A DNA stretch of 64,000 nt, from the NCBI GenBank assembly GCA_002282715.1, contig NCKC01000001.1, forward strand, positions 45,989-109,988. Reading direction: 5' to 3'. The position numbers were made by a program, and so were the translations under genes. The notes below the pieces were generated by a model. That model was not told where the DNA came from. It worked only from the letters and a program-made list of their open reading frames with translations, and ran no database searches. The stretch is from Halothiobacillus sp. 15-55-196. GTDB taxonomy: Bacteria > Pseudomonadota > Gammaproteobacteria > Halothiobacillales > Halothiobacillaceae. Shown in pieces: positions 1 through 9,210 of this stretch (within the stretch, counting starts at the first letter, position 1; each line of letters starts with the position of its first letter).

Positions 1-1
1 G

Positions 2-1903
2 TTGCTCGGGCTGATCTGGCGCTTGCAGCACGAATGGCGTGGCTGGCCCCTGCCGACCCAACCGCTGCTGATTTTGCTGGCCATCGTATTCAGCTTGCTG
101 GTGCTGTTTACCTACCAGAGCCTTTGGGGGCGGGATCCCGGCGTAACATTGCTCACACTCGGTGCCCTGCTCAAACTGCTCGAAACCCGGCAACTGCGGG
201 ATCAGTTCACGCTGCTGCTGTTGGGGTTCTTCCTGATCGTCAGCCTGCTGCTCTTTGACCAAGGCATACTCACCGCCTTGATTTCCCTTGGGTTGTTCGC
301 AGGTCTGGTCACAGCCTGGATTGGTATAAGCAACCCGAACATCCGCCTGATCAAGCCACGCATCAAGGCGGCTGCCGGCCTGATGCTGGCCGGATTGCCG
401 ATTGCGCTTCTGCTTTTTTTACTTTTTCCTCGCCCACCGGGGGCTTTATGGGGCACCAAACAACCTGTATCTGCACAAGCCCGGACGGGGTTATCCGATC
501 AACTGACCGCAGGCGAGTTTGAGCGGCTGTCTACCGATCCGACACCGGCATTTCGCGTCCACTTTAATGGCGCGATGATTCCGCCCGCTAAGCGCTATTG
601 GCGGGTATTGGTCATGAGTGATGAGACAAGCAACACCTGGCACGCGGATATCCCCAATATTTCCCGCCCCGTGCGGGCGCCAAATGTGCGCGTTGACCCG
701 ACCAGTGCCGTTGAATACACCGTCACGCTGGAACCCTCCGATCGTCGGTTTTTGCCCACGTTGGCCATGGCGACAGTGCTGCCGCCGCGATCCGTTCTGA
801 GCGATACCGGCAGTCTGTTTTCGCTTCGCCCACTCAATGATCGCTACCGCTATACCGTTACCTCGGCGATCCGTTATCACCTCGACGAACGCCGATTATC
901 GGCCGACACCCGTGAACGCAACCTGACCCTGCCCGACGGCGACCCCAAACTCAAGGCGCTGGCTGCCCAATGGAAAGGGCTTGCCCCGCTCGAGATTCGT
1001 GACCGGGCGTTGAACTACTTTCGCTCAAAAGGATTCAGCTACACCCTCACGCCGGGCAAACTACCGGAGCAAAACCGAATGGATGCCTTTTTGTTCGATA
1101 CCAAACGCGGTTATTGCGAACATTACGCCAGTGCGTTCACGCTGCTGATGCGCGCTGCCGGTGTTCCCGCCCGAATTGTGACGGGTTATCAAGGCGGCGA
1201 AGTCAACGGCGATTATCTGCTTGTTCGTCAGGCCGATGCTCATGCCTGGAGCGAAATATGGGTCAAAGGCGAGGGTTGGATACGCGTCGATCCAACCCAA
1301 ACCGTTGCCCCGGAACGCATTACCGACGGCATCGCGCAAGCCGCCCAACAAGACGCCGCTTTACCCGCCGCGCTGCGCCGTGATGACAGCCTGGCCCGTC
1401 AATGGTCGTTACTGGGCGATCGAGTGGAGAATGGCTGGAACCAGTATGTGCTCGGTTACAGCGGCAGTACCCAGACCGATCTGCTGCAATGGTTTGGCCT
1501 GGAAAAGCTCGGCCAGTGGGGCAGGCTTGGATTCGCTTTTATTGTCGTCGCAATCGCGTGGCTGATGATCTTCGGACTGTGGCGGCATCTTGGTCGCCCG
1601 GAAAAACAAATGCCGCCTGTGGATCGCGCATGGTTCGCCGTCGCCACCGAGCTTTCCCGATTGGGCATTACGCGTCAACCGGGCGAAACCCTGCAGGCCT
1701 ACTGTCGGCGGGCGGGACAGTCCCTGCCCGATTACGCGGCCGCAATCAAACAGACCCAGCAGTTGATTTCGCAATGGCGTTACGCTTCCTGCTTCAGCCA
1801 ACGCAGCCGGGCCCTGACTGAAAAAACGGCACAGAATCTAAGCCTTCAACTTAAATGGTTGCGATGGCGGGAGAACCTGTTTCCGGGACGGAAAAGAAAT
1901 TGA
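2..1903 (+). CDS. tgpA: Transglutaminase TgpA-type membrane protein (5' partial)
   Basis: Membrane protein with a periplasmic transglutaminase/cysteine-protease-like core, of the DUF3488-transglutaminase family. The visible part starts with several hydrophobic membrane helices (about residues 20-145). A transglutaminase core follows with the triad visible as Cys in YCEHYAS (about 372), His in DAHAW (414) and Asp in RVDPT (430). Another membrane helix lies near 510-530, then a cytoplasmic C-terminal domain. Pseudomonas TgpA is about 670 residues, so roughly 30-40 N-terminal residues probably lie before the window; the TTG at base 2 is simply the first in-frame start-like codon. In relatives the gene follows a MoxR ATPase and a DUF58 gene, which would be off-window. 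It converges on the chemotaxis cluster, 49 bp away. Confidence 0.85.
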   Translation: MLGLIWRLQHEWRGWPLPTQPLLILLAIVFSLLVLFTYQSLWGRDPGVTLLTLGALLKLLETRQLRDQFTLLLLGFFLIVSLLLFDQGILTALISLGLFAGLVTAWIGISNPNIRLIKPRIKAAAGLMLAGLPIALLLFLLFPRPPGALWGTKQPVSAQARTGLSDQLTAGEFERLSTDPTPAFRVHFNGAMIPPAKRYWRVLVMSDETSNTWHADIPNISRPVRAPNVRVDPTSAVEYTVTLEPSDRRFLPTLAMATVLPPRSVLSDTGSLFSLRPLNDRYRYTVTSAIRYHLDERRLSADTRERNLTLPDGDPKLKALAAQWKGLAPLEIRDRALNYFRSKGFSYTLTPGKLPEQNRMDAFLFDTKRGYCEHYASAFTLLMRAAGVPARIVTGYQGGEVNGDYLLVRQADAHAWSEIWVKGEGWIRVDPTQTVAPERITDGIAQAAQQDAALPAALRRDDSLARQWSLLGDRVENGWNQYVLGYSGSTQTDLLQWFGLEKLGQWGRLGFAFIVVAIAWLMIFGLWRHLGRPEKQMPPVDRAWFAVATELSRLGITRQPGETLQAYCRRAGQSLPDYAAAIKQTQQLISQWRYASCFSQRSRALTEKTAQNLSLQLKWLRWRENLFPGRKRN

Positions 1904-1952
1904 TTACCGATCGTGCCGCCGGCGTGAACATATCAGAAGGCCCCGCCGGTCT

Positions 1953-2387
1953 TCAACCTGCCCTTGTACCGGCATTGGGTTGATTGATACGCAACAGCAA
2001 CTGCGCCTCGCTTTCGGACAAACCGAAATCATCGACAAGCTCCTGTAGGGTCACGCGGCCTTGCGCGCTGAGACGCAAGGCATGCTCGAAACCGCGTTCG
2101 GTTGAATCACTGGCAGTGACACTTTCAAAACGCGTTTGGACATGCTCCATCTGCTTGGCCTGCTGGACGAGCTTCTTGTCGAAATCATCCATGTGCCGCC
2201 CCAATCCGGCCAGTGCAGACTCAATCGAACCTTGTTCGTTCTCGATCCGCTCCATCCGGGCCTGCAACCAACGGGCGTTGCTGGTCTGCGCCTTGAGCGC
2301 GGACTGAACACGTGCGATTGCGATCAGACAGACCACAGCCAGCACCAGAGCGGCAGCTGCCACACCGATCAACCAGTATTGATTCAT
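1953..2387 (-). CDS. DUF2802 protein at the end of the chemotaxis operon
   Basis: Small membrane-anchored protein of 144 residues with one N-terminal helix (about 5-25), a coiled-coil-like middle (about 30-90) and a C-terminal segment. The C-terminal part, with a VTLQELVDDFGLSESEAQLL stretch, looks like a helix-turn-helix-type module and matches the DUF2802 family. Such genes are typically the last gene after cheW in polar-flagellar chemotaxis operons of Pseudomonas and Vibrio. Its start overlaps the cheW stop by 4 nt, so it is translationally coupled. The molecular role is not known to me; the context argues for a chemotaxis or flagellar accessory role. Confidence 0.75.
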   Translation of the reverse strand: MNQYWLIGVAAAALVLAVVCLIAIARVQSALKAQTSNARWLQARMERIENEQGSIESALAGLGRHMDDFDKKLVQQAKQMEHVQTRFESVTASDSTERGFEHALRLSAQGRVTLQELVDDFGLSESEAQLLLRINQPNAGTRAG

Positions 2388-2899
2388 TTTTCACCGAGAT
2401 CCGATAATCCTTTGAGATCGACAAGGATAATCAATTTGTCGTTACCTTTCTCGGATTGCTGGGTCACCACGCCAAGGATATGCGACGAACCCTCGTCACT
2501 ACTGGAGCGCTTGGCCTCATTCACGATTTCCTCATCCAGCGCAATCACTTCGGCCACACTGTCGACGACGATCCCGGCCACTTCGCCCGAACGCAACTCA
2601 ACCACCATGATGCGGCTGTCATCATCAAACGGCTTTTCAGGCAAGGAGAAAAAAATACGCGCATCCAGAATCGTCACGACATTTCCGCGCAGATTGATGA
2701 TTCCCCGAATGGCCGGATGAGCGCCCGGTATCGGGGTAATCTCTGCGGCACGCAGTACTTCCTGCACATCGAGCACATTCAAGGCATAGGTTTCATCGGC
2801 CACGGTAAAGGAGACCCAACGCGTGACCACAGTCGGGCCCTGCTCCAACCCCATGTCATCCAGATGCTCTTCCATTCTGCTGTAATCGTTCTGGGTCAT
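2384..2899 (-). CDS. cheW: Chemotaxis coupling protein CheW
   Basis: CheW (171 residues) links methyl-accepting chemoreceptors to the CheA kinase in the cytoplasmic signalling array. One CheW beta-barrel domain fills the protein after a short 20-25 residue lead. Typical signatures are YALNVLDVQEVLR, the PGAHPAIRGIINLRG loop and the VAGIVVDSV strand. It sits between the CheW-like ParP gene and a DUF2802 gene, as in Pseudomonas and Vibrio polar-flagellum operons. No chemoreceptor or cheR gene is in the window, so its partners are encoded elsewhere. Confidence 0.95.
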   Translation of the reverse strand: MTQNDYSRMEEHLDDMGLEQGPTVVTRWVSFTVADETYALNVLDVQEVLRAAEITPIPGAHPAIRGIINLRGNVVTILDARIFFSLPEKPFDDDSRIMVVELRSGEVAGIVVDSVAEVIALDEEIVNEAKRSSSDEGSSHILGVVTQQSEKGNDKLIILVDLKGLSDLGEK

Positions 2900-2919
2900 G
2901 ATTCACTCTTCCGGTAGGT

Positions 2920-3783
2920 TCAACGAGGGTTATTCAACGCAGATCGCAGGGAATCGACGGCAAGGAACGCCACGCCCGCTGCGCGATTGACGCCCGCTAA
3001 CCAAGGGCGTCCGGCACCACGTGCGCTCGCATCGCGCCAACTCGTCTCAGCCTCATCCCAAGTCAAGTCGATCAGCTCCGCCCCAACACGGACGCCCCAT
3101 AGCCCCTGTGCTCCCAGGAGAGCGACTCGCGCATCACCCGTCACCTTCGGCAGCCAGGCATCGAGCGACAGAACCATTCGTGACCGATCCTGATAACGGA
3201 CGGCACCTGCCACACTGGCCGGTGCCCCCGGAATCGGGCGCAAGGTTGAACCGTCAATAATGTCGAAAATTTCTGTGCTGGGCAGCGCAACCTTCAGATG
3301 CCCAAGGGCAAAGACCCGCCAGTTTGCTCCGACCTCGACCTTTTGCGTGGTTGCCGCAACAACTTCTACCGCAGGTACAGCCTGGGGGACCGAAACGGGG
3401 GCCTCGCCTTCCTCGGGCAATTCGATAGATTCCTTGGCCAGCATTTCCGGGGGTAGCGCATCAGAAGCCGGTTCTTCTGGTTGTGGCAAGTTCGATGTCT
3501 GTTCTTCTGGCACCTGCGCATCAATCACAACAGTTTTATATTTGGACAAATCAACGAGCGACAGGCCAACCGGACGCTTGACCTGCTCGAAATCTTGCAC
3601 GGCTTCTGCGGAAAAACCGTCGTCGTAATCATTAACCACATCCATGGTATCGGCTGACCAATAGGGCTCATTCTCCGGATCCCGTAGCAATCCATCGAGA
3701 TAGGCGTCAATCGCTGCATCCTGATCGGCAAGCCCCAAGGGATGTGCGTGTTTGTCATGCGGATCTGCGTGATGAGTTTTCAT
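2920..3783 (-). CDS. parP: CheW-domain protein, ParP-like
   Basis: 287-residue protein with a long, acidic, proline-rich N-terminal half (about 1-150) and a C-terminal CheW-like domain (about 152-285, beginning NWRVFALGHLKVALP). Domain layout and position between a ParA-like gene and cheW match ParP of Vibrio. There ParP interacts with CheA and ParC and helps retain CheA in polar arrays. The N-terminus begins with a His/Asp-rich stretch. Its start overlaps the parC stop by 4 nt (ATGA). The name is inferred from architecture and context, and the N-terminal half is too variable to confirm by eye. Confidence 0.75.
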   Translation of the reverse strand: MKTHHADPHDKHAHPLGLADQDAAIDAYLDGLLRDPENEPYWSADTMDVVNDYDDGFSAEAVQDFEQVKRPVGLSLVDLSKYKTVVIDAQVPEEQTSNLPQPEEPASDALPPEMLAKESIELPEEGEAPVSVPQAVPAVEVVAATTQKVEVGANWRVFALGHLKVALPSTEIFDIIDGSTLRPIPGAPASVAGAVRYQDRSRMVLSLDAWLPKVTGDARVALLGAQGLWGVRVGAELIDLTWDEAETSWRDASARGAGRPWLAGVNRAAGVAFLAVDSLRSALNNPR

Positions 3784-4634
3784 GGCATCACCCCTTCGAC
3801 CAGACCATTGGCGGTGATTTTCGTGCTGGCCGACCCGGACCGCACCGCCACATTGCCCGATGCGGGTTTGGGTTTTTGCAACAGGGTTAACAAATGGACA
3901 TACGCCAGACTTCCGCGGCTTTCCGGTTGCAGGTAGGACAAGGGCTTACCGAGACGACTGGCTTCACGAAACAGCGTGTCGATGGGCACAAATTCAGACC
4001 AAACCGATCCGTGATATCGATCCTGCAAGACCTGCAATGTGTCGCGGGAAGCACGCGTGCGCTGATCGTACATTGTCGGGATGATCAGATAGTCCAGGCG
4101 TTGTTTGCGTGAGCGCTGCACCATGCCCAAGGTCTTGAGCATCCGCTCCAATCCCTTCAGGGCAAGGAATTCAGTCTGCACGGGAATCAACAGAAACTGG
4201 GCGGCGGCAAGCGCATTGACCATCGTCACCCCGAGAATCGGTGGGCAGTCGATAATCACGGCATCAAACTGATCGCTCAGGGTATCCAGAGCGCGCTTGA
4301 TCACCAGCCCCATGCCTTCCTGTTTGCCCAACTGGCGATCCAGCGTCGCCAAAGCCGTTGCCGCAGGCATGAGACTGATGTTTTCGAATGCGGTGGGATG
4401 AATCACGCGAAGCGGATTGAGCACGGCCCCTTCCGCCGCCGCCTTGAACAACGAGTACACACTCGCCCCGGGGGCATCCGGCTCCATGCCGAAATAGGTT
4501 GTCATCGAGCCATGCGGATCGATGTCGATCAGCAGAACTCTTTGTCCTTGCTGCGCCAGCAAACCGGCCAGGGAAACACTGGTTGTGGTTTTACCGACAC
4601 CGCCTTTCTGATTTGCTACGGCCCAGATATTCAT
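3780..4634 (-). CDS. parC: ParA-family ATPase of the chemotaxis operon (ParC-like)
   Basis: 284-residue MinD/ParA-type ATPase with a deviant Walker A motif near the N-terminus (NQKGGVGKTTTSVSLAG, residues 8-24), a Walker A' region (LLIDIDPHGSMTTYFG) and a Walker B-like strand (VIIDCPPILG). Located between cheB and a CheW-like ParP gene it corresponds to ParC, which in Vibrio positions chemotaxis arrays at the cell pole. It overlaps cheB and parP by 4 nt on either side, so the genes are translationally coupled. It is distinct from FlhG, the MinD-like flagellar-number regulator encoded further upstream in the cluster. Confidence 0.85.
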   Translation of the reverse strand: MNIWAVANQKGGVGKTTTSVSLAGLLAQQGQRVLLIDIDPHGSMTTYFGMEPDAPGASVYSLFKAAAEGAVLNPLRVIHPTAFENISLMPAATALATLDRQLGKQEGMGLVIKRALDTLSDQFDAVIIDCPPILGVTMVNALAAAQFLLIPVQTEFLALKGLERMLKTLGMVQRSRKQRLDYLIIPTMYDQRTRASRDTLQVLQDRYHGSVWSEFVPIDTLFREASRLGKPLSYLQPESRGSLAYVHLLTLLQKPKPASGNVAVRSGSASTKITANGLVEGVMP

Positions 4635-5683
4635 CGCACACTCCTGGATATGGCCGCGCCCACTTCTTTGAGCGGCAACACGGCCTCGGTCAAGCCCGCT
4701 TTGGCAACGGCGGCGGGCATGCCATAAATCACGCTGCTGGCCTGATCCTGCGCCCAGACATGACCGCTGGCCGCCCGGACCACCCGCGCGCCTTCGGTGC
4801 CATCATCGCCCATACCGGTAAGCACAACGGCCAGCACATCGGGACCAGCCGCCTGTGCGGCCGATTGGAACAGGAAACTGACGCTGGGGCGAAAATTCTC
4901 GCCCGCAGCAGGTTCCCGTTCAGCAAAGACCAAAGCACCCGCCCGACACTGAACCTCACCATGTTTACCACCGGGTGCAATATACGCCGTACCGGCAACC
5001 AGAGGCATACCATCCTTTGCCTCAACCACCTTCAACGCCATGCTGCCGTTCAAACGGCTCGCGAACGGGCCGGTAAAGGAAGCAGGCATATGCTGGGCAA
5101 TCACGATGGGTACAGGGAAATTGGCCGGAATCTCTTGCAGTACAGCCTGCAAGGCGGCCGGGCCGCCGGTAGAAGACCCGATCACAACGAGCCCGCGACG
5201 ACCGATAACGCCTTGCTCTGCATGATGTGCAGCCTCAATAGATGGCTCACGCGCGGCTGCCTGAGTCAAAATCGCCTGGCGCTGTTTACGCGCCGCCAAC
5301 AGACGCAACCGGGTTGTGAGCAGACGCGCACCATCGCCCAGAGCTTCCTTGGCATCGCTCGAACTTTTGGGATAGAAATCGACGGCACCGGCATCCAGTG
5401 CCTCAAGCGTTGCCACGGCACCCGCCTTGGTCAGCGAGGAAAGCATCATGATCGGCGTCGGGCAACGATTCATGATCTCCCGAACGGCAGAAATACCGTC
5501 CATGATCGGCATTTCCACATCCATCGTAATGATGTCGGGTTTGAGCTGACAGGCCTTGAGAATCGCTTCCCGACCATTGGCGGCTTCACCGACAACGGTC
5601 AGCCGATCGTCAGCCGAAATCAATTCCCGAAGTGCGCGGCGGAAGAAGACCGAATCGTCAACAATCAGAACGCCGACAGTCAT
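4631..5683 (-). CDS. cheB: Chemotaxis response regulator protein-glutamate methylesterase CheB
   Basis: CheB removes methyl groups from chemoreceptors (and deamidates glutamines) to drive adaptation. An N-terminal receiver domain (1-120) has acidic D9/D10 and a phospho-acceptor D55 (ITMDVEMPIMDG). A linker leads to the methylesterase domain (about 163-350) with the catalytic triad visible as Ser171 (IGSSTGG), His198 (IAQHMP) and Asp294 (TGMGDDGTEG). At 350 residues the length is normal. The gene lies 4 nt downstream of cheA. The counterpart methyltransferase CheR is absent from the window. Confidence 0.97.
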   Translation of the reverse strand: MTVGVLIVDDSVFFRRALRELISADDRLTVVGEAANGREAILKACQLKPDIITMDVEMPIMDGISAVREIMNRCPTPIMMLSSLTKAGAVATLEALDAGAVDFYPKSSSDAKEALGDGARLLTTRLRLLAARKQRQAILTQAAAREPSIEAAHHAEQGVIGRRGLVVIGSSTGGPAALQAVLQEIPANFPVPIVIAQHMPASFTGPFASRLNGSMALKVVEAKDGMPLVAGTAYIAPGGKHGEVQCRAGALVFAEREPAAGENFRPSVSFLFQSAAQAAGPDVLAVVLTGMGDDGTEGARVVRAASGHVWAQDQASSVIYGMPAAVAKAGLTEAVLPLKEVGAAISRSVR

Positions 5684-5687
5684 GATG

Positions 5688-7847
5688 CTATGCCACCACC
5701 TTGAGCTTGGGTTTCGACCGTGCCGGAATATGGCGACGCATCAATCCGGGCAAATCGAGGATCAGCGCGATATGACCATCACCCGTGATCGTCGCTCCGG
5801 CAAAGCCGCCCACGTTATGCAGCAACTCGCCGAGCGGTTTGATCACCACTTCTTCCTGACCGATGACGGAGTCCACCACAAGTGCGATCAACTGAGCGCC
5901 CACTTGAACCATGACCACCAGATCGGTTGCACCACGGCCTGTCAGCGTTTCGCCCTTGAGCGCCAGCCAATGATTCAAACGATACAGCGGCAACGCGCGA
6001 TCGCGCACGATAATGGTGGCCTGACCATCGACCACATTGATCTCTTTGTCGGCCATTTCGAAAATCTCGGACACAATGCCCAAAGGAATCGCGTATTTAC
6101 GCCCGCTGACCACCACCATCAAGGTCGGCAGAATGGCCAGCGTGAGGGGCACCTTGATATTGATGGTCGTACCCACGCCCTGTTCCGATTCAATGTTGAT
6201 CAAACCGGACAAACGCGTGATCGCCGTCTTGACCACATCCATACCCACACCACGGCCGGAAATATCCGAGATTTGATCCTTGGTGGAGAAACCGGGCAAA
6301 AGAATCAACTCGAAGCACTCCTGCTCGGTTAACCGTGAAGCGGCATCCTGAGTCATCAGGCCCTTTTCAACGGCTTTGCGACGCAGCACTTCGGCATTCA
6401 TGCCTGCGCCATCATCACTGATCGACAGGCGAATATGATCACCCTCCTGTGCGGCGGAAAGCGTGACGGTTCCTTGTGCCGGTTTCCCCTGTGCTTCCCG
6501 CACGTCGGGCATTTCGATGCCGTGATCCACCGAATTTCGCACGAGGTGAATCAACGGATCGGCCAGTGCCTCGACCAGATTTTTGTCCAGATCGGTATCC
6601 TCGCCGATCAGCACCAACTCGACCTGTTTGCCGAGCGCGCGGGCCGTATCGCGCACCACGCGTGGAAAACGACCGAATACCTTCTTGACCGGCTGCATAC
6701 GGGTTTTCATGACCGCGCCTTGCAGGTCGGAAGTCACCATATCCAATGTGGCGATGACCTGGGTCACCTCTTCGTTTTCGAAACTGAGCTTAAGCGTATT
6801 CATCCGGTTGCGAACCAACACCAGCTCGCCGACCAGATTCATGATGAAGTCCAGCCGTTCCGTATCCACGCGCACGGTGGTTTCCTGTTTGGGCGCTTCT
6901 ACCACGTGTTGTGGCTTGTCTTTTTCCGGCGCCGGTTTGGCCCTGTCGACAGGGGCGGTTGCCGAAATGGGTTGGGCGGACGCCATATCAACAGGTGCAG
7001 GTTCGGTCGACTTTTCGACTGTTTTTTTCGCCGGGGCTGCCTCGGTTTGCGTCACGGACACACTGGTAGGCCCCTGCCCTTTCCCGTACAAGGAATCCAG
7101 CACACGTTCAAACTCTTCATCGGTAATCTCATCGCTCGCAGCCGATGCTTCCGCCGACGGTTTTGACTCTGCGACGACAGCCTGGGGAGAAAAATGACCT
7201 TTACCATGCAAACGATCGAGCAGTGCTTCAAATTCTTCATCGGTAATCAAATCGTCGGCAGCCGAAGCATCTGTTTGAGCCTGAACCTGGGTCTGCTCTG
7301 CCGATTCGAGATCACGCAACATCTGATCGAATTCGGAATCGACAGAAGAACCGACAGGAGGCTGAGTGATATCCGGTTGCACGACGGGTGCGGGCTTTGC
7401 CTGGGTTGGCGGGACGGCAGGAGCAGCATTCGCCTGCGGTGCTGTCAAAGAGGGTTTCTGTGAGCTGGAAAGTGCCTCGATTTCCTTTAGAAAGGGCGCT
7501 CCGACCGAATCGGGAAACTCGCCGGCACGCAGGTTGGCGAACATGGTGTTGAGCGCGTCGAGCACCCTTAGCATCACATCCATGATGGCGGGTGTCACTT
7601 TGAGTTCGCCGTTGCGTAATAAATTAAAGATATCCTCGGCTCGATGACATACCTCGACCAGCGGCGTTACTTCAAGAAAGCCAGCACCGCCCTTGATGGT
7701 ATGAAAAGCACGGAAAATGGCATTGAGCAGATCCTTGTCGTCCGGCATCTGCTCCAAGCTGACCAATTGGGTATCCAGTGCGTCCAGCAACTCACCCGCT
7801 TCAATCAGAAAGTCCTGCAACAGTTCATTGTCTGCATCGAATGCCAT
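5688..7847 (-). CDS. cheA: Chemotaxis histidine kinase CheA with repeated acidic linker motifs
   Basis: CheA (719 residues) autophosphorylates and passes phosphate to CheY and CheB. The HPt (P1) domain holds the phospho-acceptor H49 (AFHTIKGGAGFL). A long linker of about 200 residues replaces a clear P2 domain. It carries three related acidic motifs: a short one near 169-184 (VDSEFDQMLRDLES) and two close copies near 197-217 and 238-258 with the pattern ITDEEFExxLDxLxGKG. Dimerisation helices, an HATPase (NSVDHGIE N box, DDGAGM G1, GRGVGMDVV G2) and a C-terminal CheW-like P5 domain follow. The linker resembles the region that binds ParC/ParP in Vibrio CheA, which fits the neighbouring genes. 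The gene is 35 bp downstream of cheZ. Confidence 0.96.
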   Translation of the reverse strand: MAFDADNELLQDFLIEAGELLDALDTQLVSLEQMPDDKDLLNAIFRAFHTIKGGAGFLEVTPLVEVCHRAEDIFNLLRNGELKVTPAIMDVMLRVLDALNTMFANLRAGEFPDSVGAPFLKEIEALSSSQKPSLTAPQANAAPAVPPTQAKPAPVVQPDITQPPVGSSVDSEFDQMLRDLESAEQTQVQAQTDASAADDLITDEEFEALLDRLHGKGHFSPQAVVAESKPSAEASAASDEITDEEFERVLDSLYGKGQGPTSVSVTQTEAAPAKKTVEKSTEPAPVDMASAQPISATAPVDRAKPAPEKDKPQHVVEAPKQETTVRVDTERLDFIMNLVGELVLVRNRMNTLKLSFENEEVTQVIATLDMVTSDLQGAVMKTRMQPVKKVFGRFPRVVRDTARALGKQVELVLIGEDTDLDKNLVEALADPLIHLVRNSVDHGIEMPDVREAQGKPAQGTVTLSAAQEGDHIRLSISDDGAGMNAEVLRRKAVEKGLMTQDAASRLTEQECFELILLPGFSTKDQISDISGRGVGMDVVKTAITRLSGLINIESEQGVGTTINIKVPLTLAILPTLMVVVSGRKYAIPLGIVSEIFEMADKEINVVDGQATIIVRDRALPLYRLNHWLALKGETLTGRGATDLVVMVQVGAQLIALVVDSVIGQEEVVIKPLGELLHNVGGFAGATITGDGHIALILDLPGLMRRHIPARSKPKLKVVA

Positions 7848-7882
7848 CGCCTAAATCCTCTGTGCGCTGCGCTAAAACTCGG

Positions 7883-8629
7883 TCAAAACCCCAGACTGGC
7901 CAACAGGTCATCCACATCATCCTGGCTTTTCACCACGTCTGATGAGGCTTTGGGTAAAGCAGGCCCCGTGCCTCTTTGCAGATCCTCAGGCATATCGCCG
8001 TCCTTTTTCTGCCTGTCGCCCGAAACGGTCTCGGGGCTGGTGAGATGCAGCAGACTCACCATTTTTGATTCAAGCTGCTCGAGCAGGTTGATGACTCGCA
8101 TCAACAACTGACCGGACAAATCCTGGAATTCCTGCGCCATCATGACTTCCGTAAATTGGCTTTTGAGCGTATTACCACTACCCAGAACCGAATCGAGATA
8201 GTCTGAAATGGTGTGGATTACCTCAACCAGCCTTCGGTTATCGGCCTCCCTTTGTGCAACTTGAGCCAATTGTTGTTGCAACCGTTCGGAACGCTCGATA
8301 AGCCGTTCCGTCACCGGGAATGCTTCCTCGGCCAGAGCCAGGGTGCGTGTTGCCGCCTGCTCGGTCAGAGAAATCACATAACGCAACCGATCCCGGGCAT
8401 CGGGCATCTCGGCTTCGGCCATGCGGTCCAGACGTTCATCCAATGCAAACGCCATCAAGGCTTCATGGACTTCACGCGTCATCAACCCTACCTGCTCGAA
8501 CACCGGTTGCCGCTGACCTGCGGTCAGTGCGGCCAGTTGACGATCAAAATCAGCTTCGTCACCCGCCTCAGCCGCCGCGAGCAAAGCTCTGGCCTGGTTC
8601 AGTCGGACACGTTTTTCTTCTTCATCCAT
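7883..8629 (-). CDS. cheZ: CheY-phosphate phosphatase CheZ
   Basis: CheZ accelerates dephosphorylation of CheY-P to terminate the motor signal. The 248-residue sequence is largely helical. It contains the conserved active-site helix segment MMAQEFQDLSGQLLMRVI, where the glutamine of the DxxxQ motif acts, and ends in the CheY-binding tail DDLLASLGF. A charged, low-complexity linker joins the two. The gene lies between cheY and cheA, as usual for beta/gammaproteobacterial polar flagellar operons. A 109-bp spacer separates it from cheY, with nothing recognisable in it. Confidence 0.93.
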   Translation of the reverse strand: MDEEEKRVRLNQARALLAAAEAGDEADFDRQLAALTAGQRQPVFEQVGLMTREVHEALMAFALDERLDRMAEAEMPDARDRLRYVISLTEQAATRTLALAEEAFPVTERLIERSERLQQQLAQVAQREADNRRLVEVIHTISDYLDSVLGSGNTLKSQFTEVMMAQEFQDLSGQLLMRVINLLEQLESKMVSLLHLTSPETVSGDRQKKDGDMPEDLQRGTGPALPKASSDVVKSQDDVDDLLASLGF

Positions 8630-8738
8630 TTAGATGCATTCCTGAACAAATCCCGCGCTTCCAAACATGCGATCACAGCGGGGATGGTTAAACATGACAA
8701 GGCCGCGATGACAGTCCGAAGCGAAAAACGCGAGTGGG

Positions 8739-9125
8739 TCAGCTTTGGACCCGCTCGAAAATCTTGTCGATCTTTTCTTTCAGAGTCGGGCCATTGAAGG
8801 GTTTGACGATGTAACCATTTACCCCGGCTTGAGCCGCCATGATGATCTGTTCCCGTTTGGCCTCGGCGGTCACCATCAGCACGGGCAAGGTCGACAAGGC
8901 CGGATCGGCCCGCACCGCTTTGAGCAAGTCGATCCCCGTCATACCCGGCATGTTCCAGTCGGTCACCAGAAAATCAAAATGCCCGTGTTTGAGCATCGGC
9001 AACGCTGTTGTGCCGTCATCGGCTTCTTCAATATTGCTAAAACCAAGGTCCTTCAGCAGGTTTTTAATAATGCGCCGCATGGTGGAAAAGTCGTCCACCA
9101 CGAGGATTTTCATGTTCAGATCCAT
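8739..9125 (-). CDS. cheY: Chemotaxis response regulator CheY
   Basis: Single receiver-domain protein of 128 residues that carries the phosphoryl signal from CheA to FliM in the flagellar switch. The acidic pocket is D11/D12, the phospho-acceptor is D56 ([11 protein letters not shown]), the conserved Thr is in MVTAEA and Lys in IVKPF. It is very close to enterobacterial and Pseudomonas CheY over its full length. The [12 protein letters not shown] start could also begin at the second Met. A sigma-28 type promoter lies 45-71 bp upstream, in the gap between fliA and cheY, so cheY can be expressed as a late class gene. Confidence 0.97.
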   Translation of the reverse strand: MDLNMKILVVDDFSTMRRIIKNLLKDLGFSNIEEADDGTTALPMLKHGHFDFLVTDWNMPGMTGIDLLKAVRADPALSTLPVLMVTAEAKREQIIMAAQAGVNGYIVKPFNGPTLKEKIDKIFERVQS

Positions 9126-9169
9126 TTATATGGCCTCTATGTCATCAGGATTTTGGTGAATCATGCGTG

Positions 9170-9196
9170 TTGTCGGCAGAACGTGCCAATTGTTTA
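9170..9196 (-). promoter_or_regulatory. Predicted sigma-28 (FliA) promoter of cheY and downstream che genes
   Basis: On the minus strand the -35 element TAAACAAT (9196-9189) and the -10 element GCCGACAA (9177-9170) are separated by exactly 11 bp. This matches the sigma-28 consensus TAAAGTTT-N11-GCCGATAA: the -10 differs at one position and the -35 keeps the key TAAA. It lies in the 85-bp gap between fliA and cheY. It would allow the sigma factor encoded just upstream to drive cheY-cheZ-cheA-cheB-parC-parP-cheW. No experimental evidence is available here. Confidence 0.75.
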
Positions 9197-9210
9197 ATTT
9201 TAAGGCTGGA

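Noticed and set aside
4499..5704. 401-codon open frame on the plus strand opposite cheB
   Set aside because: It lies wholly across well-conserved cheB, has no recognisable domain and is a shadow of the high-GC third-position pattern.
9170..9196. TGGCAC element read as a sigma-54 promoter
   Set aside because: The GG to GC distance is 8 rather than 10, while the sigma-28 match on the same bases is much better.
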